NCBI GenBank assembly: GCA_938050265.1
Contig: CALLJT010000102.1
Span: 1 to 15,252, forward strand
Length of the DNA stretch: 15,252 nt
Direction of reading: 5' to 3'
Source of the DNA: Candidatus Saccharimonadia bacterium
GTDB lineage: Bacteria; Patescibacteriota; Saccharimonadia; Saccharimonadales; SZUA-47
Made by a program: the position numbers and the translations under genes. This document shows positions 6,461 to 14,500 of the stretch, piece by piece. The notes under the pieces were generated by a model. That model was given only the letters and a program-made list of their open reading frames with translations, was not told where the DNA came from and ran no database searches. Numbering within the stretch: the stretch's first letter is position 1; each line of letters starts with the position of its first letter.

Positions 6461-7621
6461 CTAACAATAGCCGAAGATCTGGCCGTCAGGAGTAACCTGA
6501 TGCGGATACCACGACTGCCACCCGTTCCCATGGTCAACAACAACGGTGTATCCAAGCCCACCTTCGCAGCCTTTATAGACTATGTCACCGTCGGCGACAG
6601 CTACAATCGGATCGTACGTATTCGCTCGTATGTCAAGGCCGCTATGCCAGACGGAGTAGCTTGATCCTGGCGGATTACAGCCTGTGTAGTTTTCGCACGG
6701 TATGTTCCCGTATGGCGTTGTTACAACGTAGTTGCCTGGTGTCGGCCACGTATACCCGTTGACGAGCTGTGTGCCCCCGAGGTATGGGTTCTGCGTGACG
6801 CCGTCTTTATACACCTGGAAATGAATATGTGGCCCAGTAGAAAACCCAGTACTCCCTACAGCACCGATGATGTCACCACGTTTAACTGGCCCCAGACTGA
6901 CGTAGTTTCCCGAGCTCAGGAGACGCGCCAGCTGGGACTCGGCATCCTCTAACTGTTCATGCTGCTCGGCGACAATCGTCCGATACCGGCTCTCTTCGCC
7001 CTGTGTTTCTTCTAGGAGCCGTGTCTGCTCGCCGCGCTTGGCTGCAAGCACTTGTTTTTGTTGCTGTTGCCGCGTCAGTAGTTCTTCCTGCTCACGTTTC
7101 TCGTCTTCGATCTGCTGCTTGAGCTCGACGACGTTTTCCATCGACGTACGCACAGCATCTTGTAGTCTGTCGAGGTATTCCTGGGTGCTGATAAACTCCG
7201 AAAAGCTTTCACTCGTGATAAGCAGTTCGAGTGTTGTCGTGTTGCTGCTTTTATATAGTTCTCGCAGAGCTGCTTTCAGCAGTTCACGTTGTCGCTCGAG
7301 CTCAGCCTCTGCTTCAGCGAGCCGCTGTCTGAGCTCTCTAAGTCGCACTTCGGTGAGCTCAATTTCACGCTCAGCCAGGGTGACTTCCAGGTTGAGCTGT
7401 TCGACCTTTTCTCCCAGAGTTTGAGCTTTTCTATTGAGGTCGGTTATCTTGCTGTTGTTCGCATCGATATCTTCCTGAAGTTGCTGTGATTTGTTCTGCA
7501 GTTCCTGTACTGTCTGCGCGCCCGCTGTACCGATAGTCGGTACCAGCATCAATAGCGACAAACCAACCAGTAGTAGTGGCCGAAGAATGCGTTTTGGCGT
7601 GTTTATTTTTGTGCTGCCCAT
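6461..7621 (-). CDS. Coiled-coil M23 murein peptidase with circularly permuted catalytic domain
   Basis: This is a predicted secreted peptidoglycan endopeptidase of the EnvC/PcsB type. From ATG 7621 it has 386 residues: signal peptide about 1-35 (KRILRPLLLVGLSLLMLV, then GTAGAQ), a long coiled coil about 37-235 containing the ELYKSSNTTTLELLITSESFS region typical of these proteins, then the M23 domain. The catalytic parts come in swapped order: GDIIGAVGSTGFSTGPHIHF (His265, His267) is first, then WPTPG, HSGLD (His326, Asp330), DHGNG and WYPHQ (His374) at the C terminus. In a normal M23 domain the HxH part is last. All four metal and catalytic positions are kept, so it should be active, unlike the degenerate domain of EnvC. 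Nearby ftsEX suggests control by FtsEX. A frame extension to 7678 runs into a foldback element and is not used. Confidence 0.93.
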   Translation of the reverse strand: MGSTKINTPKRILRPLLLVGLSLLMLVPTIGTAGAQTVQELQNKSQQLQEDIDANNSKITDLNRKAQTLGEKVEQLNLEVTLAEREIELTEVRLRELRQRLAEAEAELERQRELLKAALRELYKSSNTTTLELLITSESFSEFISTQEYLDRLQDAVRTSMENVVELKQQIEDEKREQEELLTRQQQQKQVLAAKRGEQTRLLEETQGEESRYRTIVAEQHEQLEDAESQLARLLSSGNYVSLGPVKRGDIIGAVGSTGFSTGPHIHFQVYKDGVTQNPYLGGTQLVNGYTWPTPGNYVVTTPYGNIPCENYTGCNPPGSSYSVWHSGLDIRANTYDPIVAVADGDIVYKGCEGGLGYTVVVDHGNGWQSWYPHQVTPDGQIFGYC

Positions 7622-7627
7622 ATATAA

Positions 7628-7636
7628 ATTATACCA
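7628..7636 (-). promoter_or_regulatory. Extended -10 promoter of the M23 peptidase gene
   Basis: The minus strand reads TGGTATAAT, a perfect -10 hexamer with the TGN extension. Only six bases (TTATAT) separate it from the ATG at 7621, and there is no Shine-Dalgarno sequence, so transcription should start at or next to the A of the ATG, giving a leaderless mRNA. No good -35 is seen, as expected for an extended -10 promoter. Confidence 0.65.
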
Positions 7637-7660
7637 TAGCTCCACACACCCCGACTGAGA

Positions 7661-7786
7661 CAGCTGACCCACACTCACTTTTTCCTGCGAGAGCAGTATA
7701 AGCGTAGTGCAGCCAGAGGCGGCCCGCTGAGGGGCGGCCCTGCGCGAAACGCTACTCGGGAGGAAGAAGTGAGTGTGGGTCAGCTG
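7661..7786. repeat. 126-bp foldback element between the ABC exporter and M23 peptidase genes
   Basis: The ends are perfect 20-bp inverted repeats: CAGCTGACCCACACTCACTT at 7661-7680 and its complement at 7767-7786. Pairing continues inward with interruptions: TTCCT/AGGAA, CGAG/CTCG, AGCG/CGCT, GTGCAG/CTGCGC and a GC-rich core containing GGCGGCCC twice. It begins 22 bp after the ABC stop and lies just upstream of the M23 promoter. It holds no gene. It may be a MITE-like relic, a long RNA hairpin or a transcription barrier. Confidence 0.8.
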
Positions 7787-7807
7787 CGGCAGCGCGCCTA
7801 CTATGGT

Positions 7808-9559
7808 TTAGTCGATGAAGTTACCCATCTGGTGGTTCCAAAGATTAGCGTAGGTGCCTTTTTGGCGTGCAACCAGTTCATCGTGCGACCCATCTTCGGC
7901 TATAACGCCTTTTTTGAGCACAAGTATCCGGTCGAGTTTACGGATCGTACTGAGACGATGCGCAATAACGATTGTTGTGCGGCCTTTCATGAGGTTATCA
8001 AGCGCGTCAATGATGAGCTTTTCGCTTTTGCTGTCGAGGGCGGAGGTTGCTTCGTCAAGAAGCAGGATTGGTGCTGGTTTCAGCATCGCCCGCGCTATCG
8101 CAATGCGCTGTTTCTGGCCGCCGCTCAGCTTGACGCCCCGCTCCCCCACCATGGTGTCGAGGCCTTCAGGTAGCTCAGCAACAAACTCCGCAACATGTGA
8201 AAGTTTGATGACGTCATCAAGCTGTTTTTTGCTCACTTTGCTCAAGCCGTATGTAATGTTGTCGCGTATTGACCGATGAAACAGTACGGGCTCCTGCGGA
8301 ACATAGGCGATCGACCGTCTCAGGTCGTCCTGCGCCACGTCTGCTATGTTTTGGCCATCGATACAAATCTCTCCTGAGTCAACATCTGCAAACCGTAGGA
8401 GCAGCTTCACAAACGTAGTTTTGCCTCCGCCACTCGGCCCAACAAGCCCTATTTTTTGCTCTGCATCAATCACTAGATCAAGCGATGTGAACACTCTACC
8501 GGCACCGTCTTCGTAGGAAAAATGTACATCAGAAAACTCTATCTCTCCCCTGGCCACATCCAGTTTTTTAGGACTATCGACATCGGCAACTTCGATTGGT
8601 TCGTCAAGCATCTCCAGCATCTCGGTTGCGTCAGCAGCCGCCTGCTCGATCCGCTCGACAACTTTACCAAACTGCCACATTGATTGACCAAGCTGTCTCA
8701 CGTACAACATGATAGCCACTGCGTTACCAACGCTCACTGCCCCGCTGATAGCCTGCTGCCCTACGAATATAATTGTCATGAATTCAGTGATCGTCCAGCA
8801 AGCAGTTTTGAACAACCTGATGTGGTTGCCTTTGAACGAATTCAGCCGCGCTAACTGCCCCCACGATGTCGTGAGCTGACCGTATGTACGACACTCTGTT
8901 TCGGCAGCAGAATGCGTTTTGACGTTCAAAATATTGCCCATAGTATCGGCTAGGTGCGCTGTTTTTGTCGACTCTGCAGTCGCTACGGCCCTGGAGTGTA
9001 CGATTTTCTTTCTATGCAGCCACACCAGCGCAAACAGCAGTACGGCTGCATACACAGCAAACACACCTGCGACCTTTGGTGCGACAAACAGCATGAAACC
9101 AAGCGGGAATACAAATCGTATAACCGTCGGTAACAAGTTAAAAATCAGCTCATCGGCTATAGTCTGAAACGCCCTACTGTATCTGTTGAACCGCGTGACT
9201 ATCGACCCTGTGAAGCTGTTTGCAAAAAACCGTGCGCTTTTCTGTGTCAGCCTGCTATACGTGTCGTCTTCCAGGAATTTACGACTACCCGGGTAGGCCC
9301 GCCGACTCGCCCATAGGCCCACTTGGCCTGAACCGTTCTTAAACACGTGCACAAAAAGCATCGCGACGGCAAACAGAGCAAGCTCCCTGAGGGTTGTGTC
9401 CGGCGTCACTGTCGATATCGCGTCGATGAACCGCGAATAGACATACGGCGTGATGATCTCGTTTCCCAAGAAAAACATACCTTGACCAAGCAGCACCAAA
9501 AGCCAATACCACTTATACGCCCGCAGTGCCGGCATGAACGCCGTAATTAATCTCTTCAT
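7808..9559 (-). CDS. ABC exporter half-transporter (membrane domain fused to ATPase)
   Basis: This 583-residue protein has the MsbA/BmrA-type layout: a six-helix membrane domain (about 1-320) fused to an ATPase domain (about 335-575). The ATPase is complete: Walker A GPSGGGKT (374-381), Q-loop Gln422 in VPQEP, signature LSGGQ (478-482), Walker B ILLLDE with catalytic Glu503, D-loop SALD, and His534 in IAHRLS. It should work as a homodimer, or with a partner outside the window, and export a lipid, peptide or drug; the substrate cannot be inferred. Single genes of this kind are common. It sits between ftsX and the hydrolase gene, where the usual order has nothing, and has its own promoter plus a foldback element on each side, suggesting that it was inserted into an older cluster. 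Confidence 0.95.
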   Translation of the reverse strand: MKRLITAFMPALRAYKWYWLLVLLGQGMFFLGNEIITPYVYSRFIDAISTVTPDTTLRELALFAVAMLFVHVFKNGSGQVGLWASRRAYPGSRKFLEDDTYSRLTQKSARFFANSFTGSIVTRFNRYSRAFQTIADELIFNLLPTVIRFVFPLGFMLFVAPKVAGVFAVYAAVLLFALVWLHRKKIVHSRAVATAESTKTAHLADTMGNILNVKTHSAAETECRTYGQLTTSWGQLARLNSFKGNHIRLFKTACWTITEFMTIIFVGQQAISGAVSVGNAVAIMLYVRQLGQSMWQFGKVVERIEQAAADATEMLEMLDEPIEVADVDSPKKLDVARGEIEFSDVHFSYEDGAGRVFTSLDLVIDAEQKIGLVGPSGGGKTTFVKLLLRFADVDSGEICIDGQNIADVAQDDLRRSIAYVPQEPVLFHRSIRDNITYGLSKVSKKQLDDVIKLSHVAEFVAELPEGLDTMVGERGVKLSGGQKQRIAIARAMLKPAPILLLDEATSALDSKSEKLIIDALDNLMKGRTTIVIAHRLSTIRKLDRILVLKKGVIAEDGSHDELVARQKGTYANLWNHQMGNFID

Positions 9560-9566
9560 CCTGACT

Positions 9567-9572
9567 AGTATA
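9567..9572 (-). promoter_or_regulatory. -10 box next to the start of the ABC exporter gene
   Basis: The minus strand reads TATACT (5 of 6 to the consensus). Seven bases separate it from the ATG at 9559, too few for an untranslated leader plus ribosome binding site, so a leaderless mRNA is predicted. No clear -35 hexamer is visible. Confidence 0.5.
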
Positions 9573-9661
9573 CACGGCTATCGTCTAAGGCGAGAGCCTG
9601 GCGCACGTATGGCGAGTAGAAATCGTTATTTTGCAACACAAATGAAGATTTACGCCGCCGA

Positions 9662-9790
9662 ACTTGACACATGCACGTGGATGCAATTTGTTTATTTTTG
9701 GTGAAAAATACCAAGGAGCCGTACGCTTTGGTACGGTGACTGTATTTTTTGACAAAAAGAAGCAAAGTGCGCCGCGTGCATGTGTCAAGT
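9662..9790. repeat. 129-bp foldback element directly after ftsX
   Basis: The outer arms are perfect 16-bp inverted repeats (ACTTGACACATGCACG at 9662-9677 and its complement at 9775-9790). Imperfect pairing continues inward for about 30 more bases per arm, including TTTTTG and AAAAATAC blocks. The core is CCGTAC-gctttg-GTACGG (9719-9736). The right end reaches the last base of the ftsX stop codon (9790). The left half contains copy 2 of the dispersed repeat also found at 6112-6167. No clear target-site duplication is seen at the flanks. Confidence 0.8.
9675..9730 (+). repeat. Dispersed intergenic repeat, copy 2
   Basis: This is the partner of 6112-6167 at a constant offset of 3563 bp with no gaps. 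Here it forms the left half of the foldback element and also contains a small hairpin TTGGT/ACCAA (9698-9702 with 9710-9714), which is absent from copy 1. Confidence 0.65.
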
Positions 9791-10749
9791 CACCAGTGCT
9801 TGAGTTTGAGGTGCTTCTCCATCGCCAACATAGACGAAAACGAGCCGATAAGTACACCCGTCATGATGGCACAGGCAGTCATAACTATAATAATGCGAGG
9901 CTGCGTGAAAAACGCGTACGTCTGCGCAAACTCTGCTGCGTTCGACAGCCGTCCACCATAAAAGAACACCAGTGAATACACCACCCCACTGGATATCAAG
10001 CCGGCAAGCACACCGTACAATGATGCCTCGATCAAAAAAGGCGCCCTGATATAGTCCGGTGTTGCACCGATAAGCTTCATGATCCTGATTTCGTCACGAC
10101 GAGTATAGATAGCCATGCGGATCGTGTTGAATATAATCATAATGGCAACCAACGACAACACGCCAGCGGCGATAATGCTACCCGTGTTGACATATTTCTG
10201 ACCAGCCGCAGCTTTATCTATCGTTTCCTGGGCGGAACTGTCATCTTTGCCTAAAGAAACTTCTTCGACTATGCCTGCGTATTCGCTTGTTTCGGCGTAG
10301 TCTTTCACCTCGGGCATGCGTTCTAGGTCGTCAACTGTCACCCTGATACTTGCTGGCAGCGCGTCTCCTTCGCCGTTGTCGGCGAGCACGAATACCTCGA
10401 TCAGCTCAGGCTGATCGTCCTTGAATGTTTCTGTGAGTGAACGTTTCGCATCTTCTGGGGATATATAATCTGTGCCAACGACAAAATCAAGTTGCGCGAG
10501 CCCTGACCGAAACTGCGCAACGGCGTCTTCAGATACGTTGTCGTTCAGATATATCTCGGCTTTAAGGTCGAGCGCCAGCTCATCAATGGCGTTGTTCGCT
10601 GTCATGTTGAGTACGACTGCAAGCAAAATAATCGACAGCGCCACAACCATGACAACAGTCGCAGCAATCGTCAACCAAGCGTTACGAAACAGGTTTACAA
10701 ACCCCGTACGGAACACTCTGCCGAGCATAATTAGCTTACGTGAACTCAT
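9790..10749 (-). CDS. ftsX: Cell division protein FtsX
   Basis: FtsX is the membrane half of the FtsEX complex, which carries the ATPase signal of FtsE to murein hydrolases outside the cell at the division site. The 319 residues have the family layout: a short cytoplasmic N terminus, helix 1 about 25-47, a large extracytoplasmic loop about 50-188 that would contact the hydrolase, and three further helices about 190-210, 240-264 and 285-307. The coupling segment RRDEIRIMKLIGAT (217-230) before helix 3 is characteristic. The start codon overlaps the ftsE stop (ATGA), indicating translational coupling; a GGCGG sits about eight nt upstream of the ATG within ftsE. A 129-bp foldback element starts at its stop codon. 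Confidence 0.96.
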   Translation of the reverse strand: MSSRKLIMLGRVFRTGFVNLFRNAWLTIAATVVMVVALSIILLAVVLNMTANNAIDELALDLKAEIYLNDNVSEDAVAQFRSGLAQLDFVVGTDYISPEDAKRSLTETFKDDQPELIEVFVLADNGEGDALPASIRVTVDDLERMPEVKDYAETSEYAGIVEEVSLGKDDSSAQETIDKAAAGQKYVNTGSIIAAGVLSLVAIMIIFNTIRMAIYTRRDEIRIMKLIGATPDYIRAPFLIEASLYGVLAGLISSGVVYSLVFFYGGRLSNAAEFAQTYAFFTQPRIIIVMTACAIMTGVLIGSFSSMLAMEKHLKLKHW

Positions 10750-11450
10750 CGTACTACCGCCTGCTTACCATGATAATCAGATCGAGCTTTGTCGGAACTG
10801 AGCTTGCCGCCTTGAATAGTCACGACCCTGCGTTTGAGCTTGTTGACGATTTCTGTGTTGTGGGTCGTCAACAGCACGGTTGTACCGTATTGGTTGATTT
10901 TTTCGAGAACCCGTATAACGTCCCACGCGTGTTTCGGATCAAGGTTTCCGGTCGGCTCATCAGCAATCAGTATTTTGGGCTGCCTGACAATCGCTCGAGC
11001 GATAGCGACACGCTGTCGTTCACCACCAGACAGCTCCGGTGGTAAGTTATTCTCTTTACCGCGTAGCCCTACAATGTCGAGAACTTTGGGTACTGTATGG
11101 CGGATTTCTTTCCCGCTCATGCCGACGATCTCTAACGCAAATGCAACGTTTTCAAACACAGTGCGCGTTTCGAGCAACTTAAAGTCCTGAAACACGACAC
11201 CTATTTTGCGCCTGAGATACGGAACGTCTTTGTCGCGTAGTTTTTCATAGTCGATACCACCGACGATGATCTTACCGCTCGTAGGCTTTTCTTCACGGGT
11301 AAGCAGCTTGAGCAGCGTTGACTTGCCGGCACCACTTGGACCGACTATCACGACAAACTCTTTCGCTTCCACATGCAGATTGATACGCTCAAGCGCTGCT
11401 TTGTTGGTTTTTTTGTCGTACTGTTTAGAGACTCTATCTAGCAATATCAT
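10746..11450 (-). CDS. ftsE: Cell division ATP-binding protein FtsE
   Basis: FtsE is the cytoplasmic ATPase partner of FtsX. From ATG 11450 (MILLDRVSKQY) it has 234 residues, the usual size: Walker A GPSGAGKST (37-45), Q-loop Gln88 in VVFQDFKLL, signature LSGGE (140-144), Walker B ILIADE with Glu165, and His197 in LTTHN. The VFQDFKLL and ADEPTGNLD segments are typical of FtsE. The frame is open for 79 codons upstream, but that stretch crosses a 32-bp palindrome and the end of the neighbouring gene and shows no family similarity, so it is excluded. The stop overlaps the ftsX start by four bases. A -10 box lies 11 nt upstream of the ATG, so the leader is at most a few bases long. Confidence 0.97.
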   Translation of the reverse strand: MILLDRVSKQYDKKTNKAALERINLHVEAKEFVVIVGPSGAGKSTLLKLLTREEKPTSGKIIVGGIDYEKLRDKDVPYLRRKIGVVFQDFKLLETRTVFENVAFALEIVGMSGKEIRHTVPKVLDIVGLRGKENNLPPELSGGERQRVAIARAIVRQPKILIADEPTGNLDPKHAWDVIRVLEKINQYGTTVLLTTHNTEIVNKLKRRVVTIQGGKLSSDKARSDYHGKQAVVR

Positions 11451-11461
11451 AAGCTTCTTAC

Positions 11462-11470
11462 AGTATACCA
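11462..11470 (-). promoter_or_regulatory. Extended -10 promoter of ftsEX
   Basis: The minus strand reads TGGTATACT: TGN extension plus TATACT. The hexamer ends 11 nt before the ftsE ATG, so the transcript would start within about five bases of the start codon. The TG of the extension is the last two bases of the neighbouring 32-bp palindrome. Confidence 0.55.
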
Positions 11471-11500
11471 GAGAGGCACCCCAATTGGGGTGCCTCTCTG
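11469..11500. repeat. Perfect 32-bp palindrome between the surface-protein gene and ftsE
   Basis: CAGAGAGGCACCCCAA is followed directly by its complement, with no spacer in DNA. It lies 29 bp after the TAG of the surface-protein gene and touches the ftsE promoter. It could end transcription of the upstream gene as an RNA hairpin, although no U-run follows, or serve as a symmetric protein-binding site over the promoter. Confidence 0.85.
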
Positions 11501-11529
11501 CGCGCAATGCACGTATTATTGTTACTTTG

Positions 11530-14500
11530 TTACTTCCTGCGAACCGTGTAGTATGCGCGCTGATGACGGAGCTTAGATGCACCGACTGCGAGCAGGAGCA
11601 CTGCCATACCTGAAGCAAGTCCAACCGCTGCGCTCTGCCCTGTGTCTGACAGTTCCTCACCCGTGTTGTCTGTAGCATCTGCCGCAACGGTACCGATACC
11701 GATTGGATCGGTGATGACCGCGTTTACCGTACCGTCTTCGTCGAGACTACCGCCGTCTGTCACGTCATATGTGATTGTGGTCACGTTGTTGCCGCCAACA
11801 GATTTAGAACCAAGCACCGCACTTGCAACATCAGAATATGCTCCGCTGTTACGGTTGAGCTTTCGCATGACCCAGCCCGTTGTGTCATATGCTTTATCGA
11901 GCAGTATCGTCACCGTTCCACTGTCGCCTGCTGACGCACATGACAATGTGAAGTCTTTCAGGCCATACGGGTAGTCGTAGTTGCCGTCTTTGAACGTCTG
12001 TGCTGTTTCCGTCACGACGTCGAAGTCGTCGATAGTCGTACAGCCAGATGTCAGTTCAAGCACCGTATATTCACCTGTAAGGCCGTTGACGATTGCAGAC
12101 ACTTCCGCCTGGACACTATCTTGTGTACCGTCGCCGTTTGCGTCACCGCCGTTCGGACCTGCGTCCTCGACAGTATCTGCAACGCCGTCGTTGTCAGTGT
12201 CTCCGTCAACGTCAACCGAGTCATCGTCAAGAATTGTTAGTGTCAACATACTTTCGATACCGTTTGTACCATCAGCGTCTCCGAGTACAGCACCACCAGT
12301 CGGATTCTGTACAGCGAAGTCAACCGTTTCGTCAGATTCTTCGTTAGTATCAGGCGTAATTGCGAAGCCTGCTACATCGAGTAGCTGCGGCGTACTGTAG
12401 TTACCAAGTGGGATCGTAACAGTCACTGGGCCAGCAAATGTGTAGTCGCTTCCAGCATCTGTAGCGTCTCCACCCGTCACCACAACGTCTACAGACACAG
12501 CTGATTGTGCGATCGCACCACCTACTTTTATCCGTGGAGTATAGCCAGCGTCTTCGACGGCGCTTGCAGCCGCAGTGTCGAACTCAACCACGAGCTGGTC
12601 TTCGTCAATAATCGTGTAGCTATGTGAGTTCACGATGCCACCAACTGTGTCTATGTCGGCAAGCACAACGTCAACTGAAGGAGCAGATACAGTGAGATCT
12701 ACTGTTTCATCCGCCTCAATAAGATAGTCGTTCACGATCGACAACGGCAGTGTGAGTGCAGTCCCGAGCGTACCGTCATAGCTAGCTGCGGGTATAGTGA
12801 CCGCACCCGTCGTGAGTCCGTAGTCTGAGCCATCGGTAGCCGTACCTGTTCCGTCATCTGTGAGTACAAACTGTGTTGCAACTTCAGATGCGCCGTTTAC
12901 CAGCACCTGCACTACTGGGAGTGGCAGCGCCTCAGACCCGCTTGAAGCAGCCTGGCTTAACTCTATAGACAGTGTATCGTCGTTCAGTATGGTGTATGTT
13001 GTTGAGTCTTCGATGCCATCTACCCCATCAGCATCACCGATCGATGCACCAACTGGATTAGACACACTGACCTGGACTGTTTCGTCGCTCTCAACGATAG
13101 AGTCCGCCGTAATTGCCAAGCCAAGATTCAGGTTTGCAGGTGTAACTGAGTAGTCGCCTGCTGGCACTGTTATCGTGGTCGGAGACAACGTATAGTCGGT
13201 TCCGCTTGTCGCTGTTCCACCGCTGACGGCAACATCGATCGTCTCCGTACCGACAGCTACACCACCAAACACGGTGACAGTCGGCATGTTAGCGCCAGTG
13301 TCTTCGACATCGTTTGCAGTCGTAGAAGACAATTCTATGAGAAGTCCGTCGTCGTTATTAATCGTATACGTATGCGTAGCGTCAGTCGATCCGTCACCAT
13401 TCGCATTGCCAACAGCCAAACCAGCACTTTCGTTCGACAGACCAAACACAATTGTTTCGTCTGACTCAGTTACACCGTCACTCACGACAGCGAGGGTCGA
13501 CAAACTGAACGTCTGTGGGGTTATGTAGTTGCCCGCAGGAATCGTAATGGTTTCAGGCCCAGTAAACGAATAATCGTCACCGCCACCAGTTGCATCACCT
13601 CCTGTTACTGAAACATCGATTGACCGAGTAGCTCCACCGGACGTGTCACTTCCTGACACAACAAGCTGCGGTAGATTACCGCCAGCGTCTTCGTTGTCGT
13701 TTGACGAGGCATTTGTAAACTCAACGAGGAGTCCGTCGTCGTCAGCAACGTTGACCGTAACGCTTGGCACTGTAAGCCCTGTATAGAGTGCATCACTAGC
13801 TGCGTCAACTGACATGCTCACTGTACCAGTATGTGCGCCTTCGACAGTCGCGTCGTCTTCTGCACTCACCGTTACCGTCTGAGGCGTGTCCCAGTTGGCG
13901 TTGGTAAATGTCACTGAGGCAACATCTGTGTTGGTCTGTGCGTCATCTGTAACGTTGATGATGACATCGCTCGTAGGCTCAGCATCAAGTACTACATCAA
14001 ACGTGTCTGTCGCACCGGCTTCAACCACGTCTGTTGAGCCAGCAGATTCAGTGACAGTCACGCCGCTCACATCCAAGGTATTTGTCGCACCAGTTATAGT
14101 GACAAATGGAGCGTTTGGGTCTGCGGTGTCATTGATCAGACAGTTGCTCGTGTCCGCTGTGTCGAATGTAAAATTAATCGTGCCGCTCGCTGAGGCTTCG
14201 ACATCATAAAACATCACATATGTTTCAATTGCCGCTGATGCGGCTACACCGGTGGTGTCGTTCGCATAAAATAACTGCTGCGTCGGTGCGCTTCCGCCGT
14301 TAAAGTTGCCGTTTGGTCCTGCAAAATCCGATGTAAACGCGCCGTGGTTGTCAGCACCGTGGCTGAAATTCACAAGCGACGTGTCTATTTCTATTTCGCA
14401 GCCGGCAAACGACACATCTGTACCGTTCGAGTTAAGATGCACGTATACCGGCACGTCCTGCTGACCTGGCGCAACGCTTGGCGCGTCAAACGTCAGGAAA

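Noticed and set aside
6461..6520. Apparent C-terminal truncation or frameshift of the M23 peptidase after YPHQ
   Set aside because: The part that seems missing is present earlier in the protein, directly after the coiled coil, so the domain is permuted and not truncated.
6006..6664. Two plus-strand open frames (6006-6266 and 6338-6664) in the repeat-rich region
   Set aside because: They cross the repeats and hairpins, the second runs into the M23 gene antisense, neither has a ribosome binding site, and the peptides show no conserved pattern.
9565..9975. Overlapping open frames on both strands around the foldback element after ftsX
   Set aside because: Similar peptides on both strands arise from the inverted repeat itself; no start signals and no domain features.
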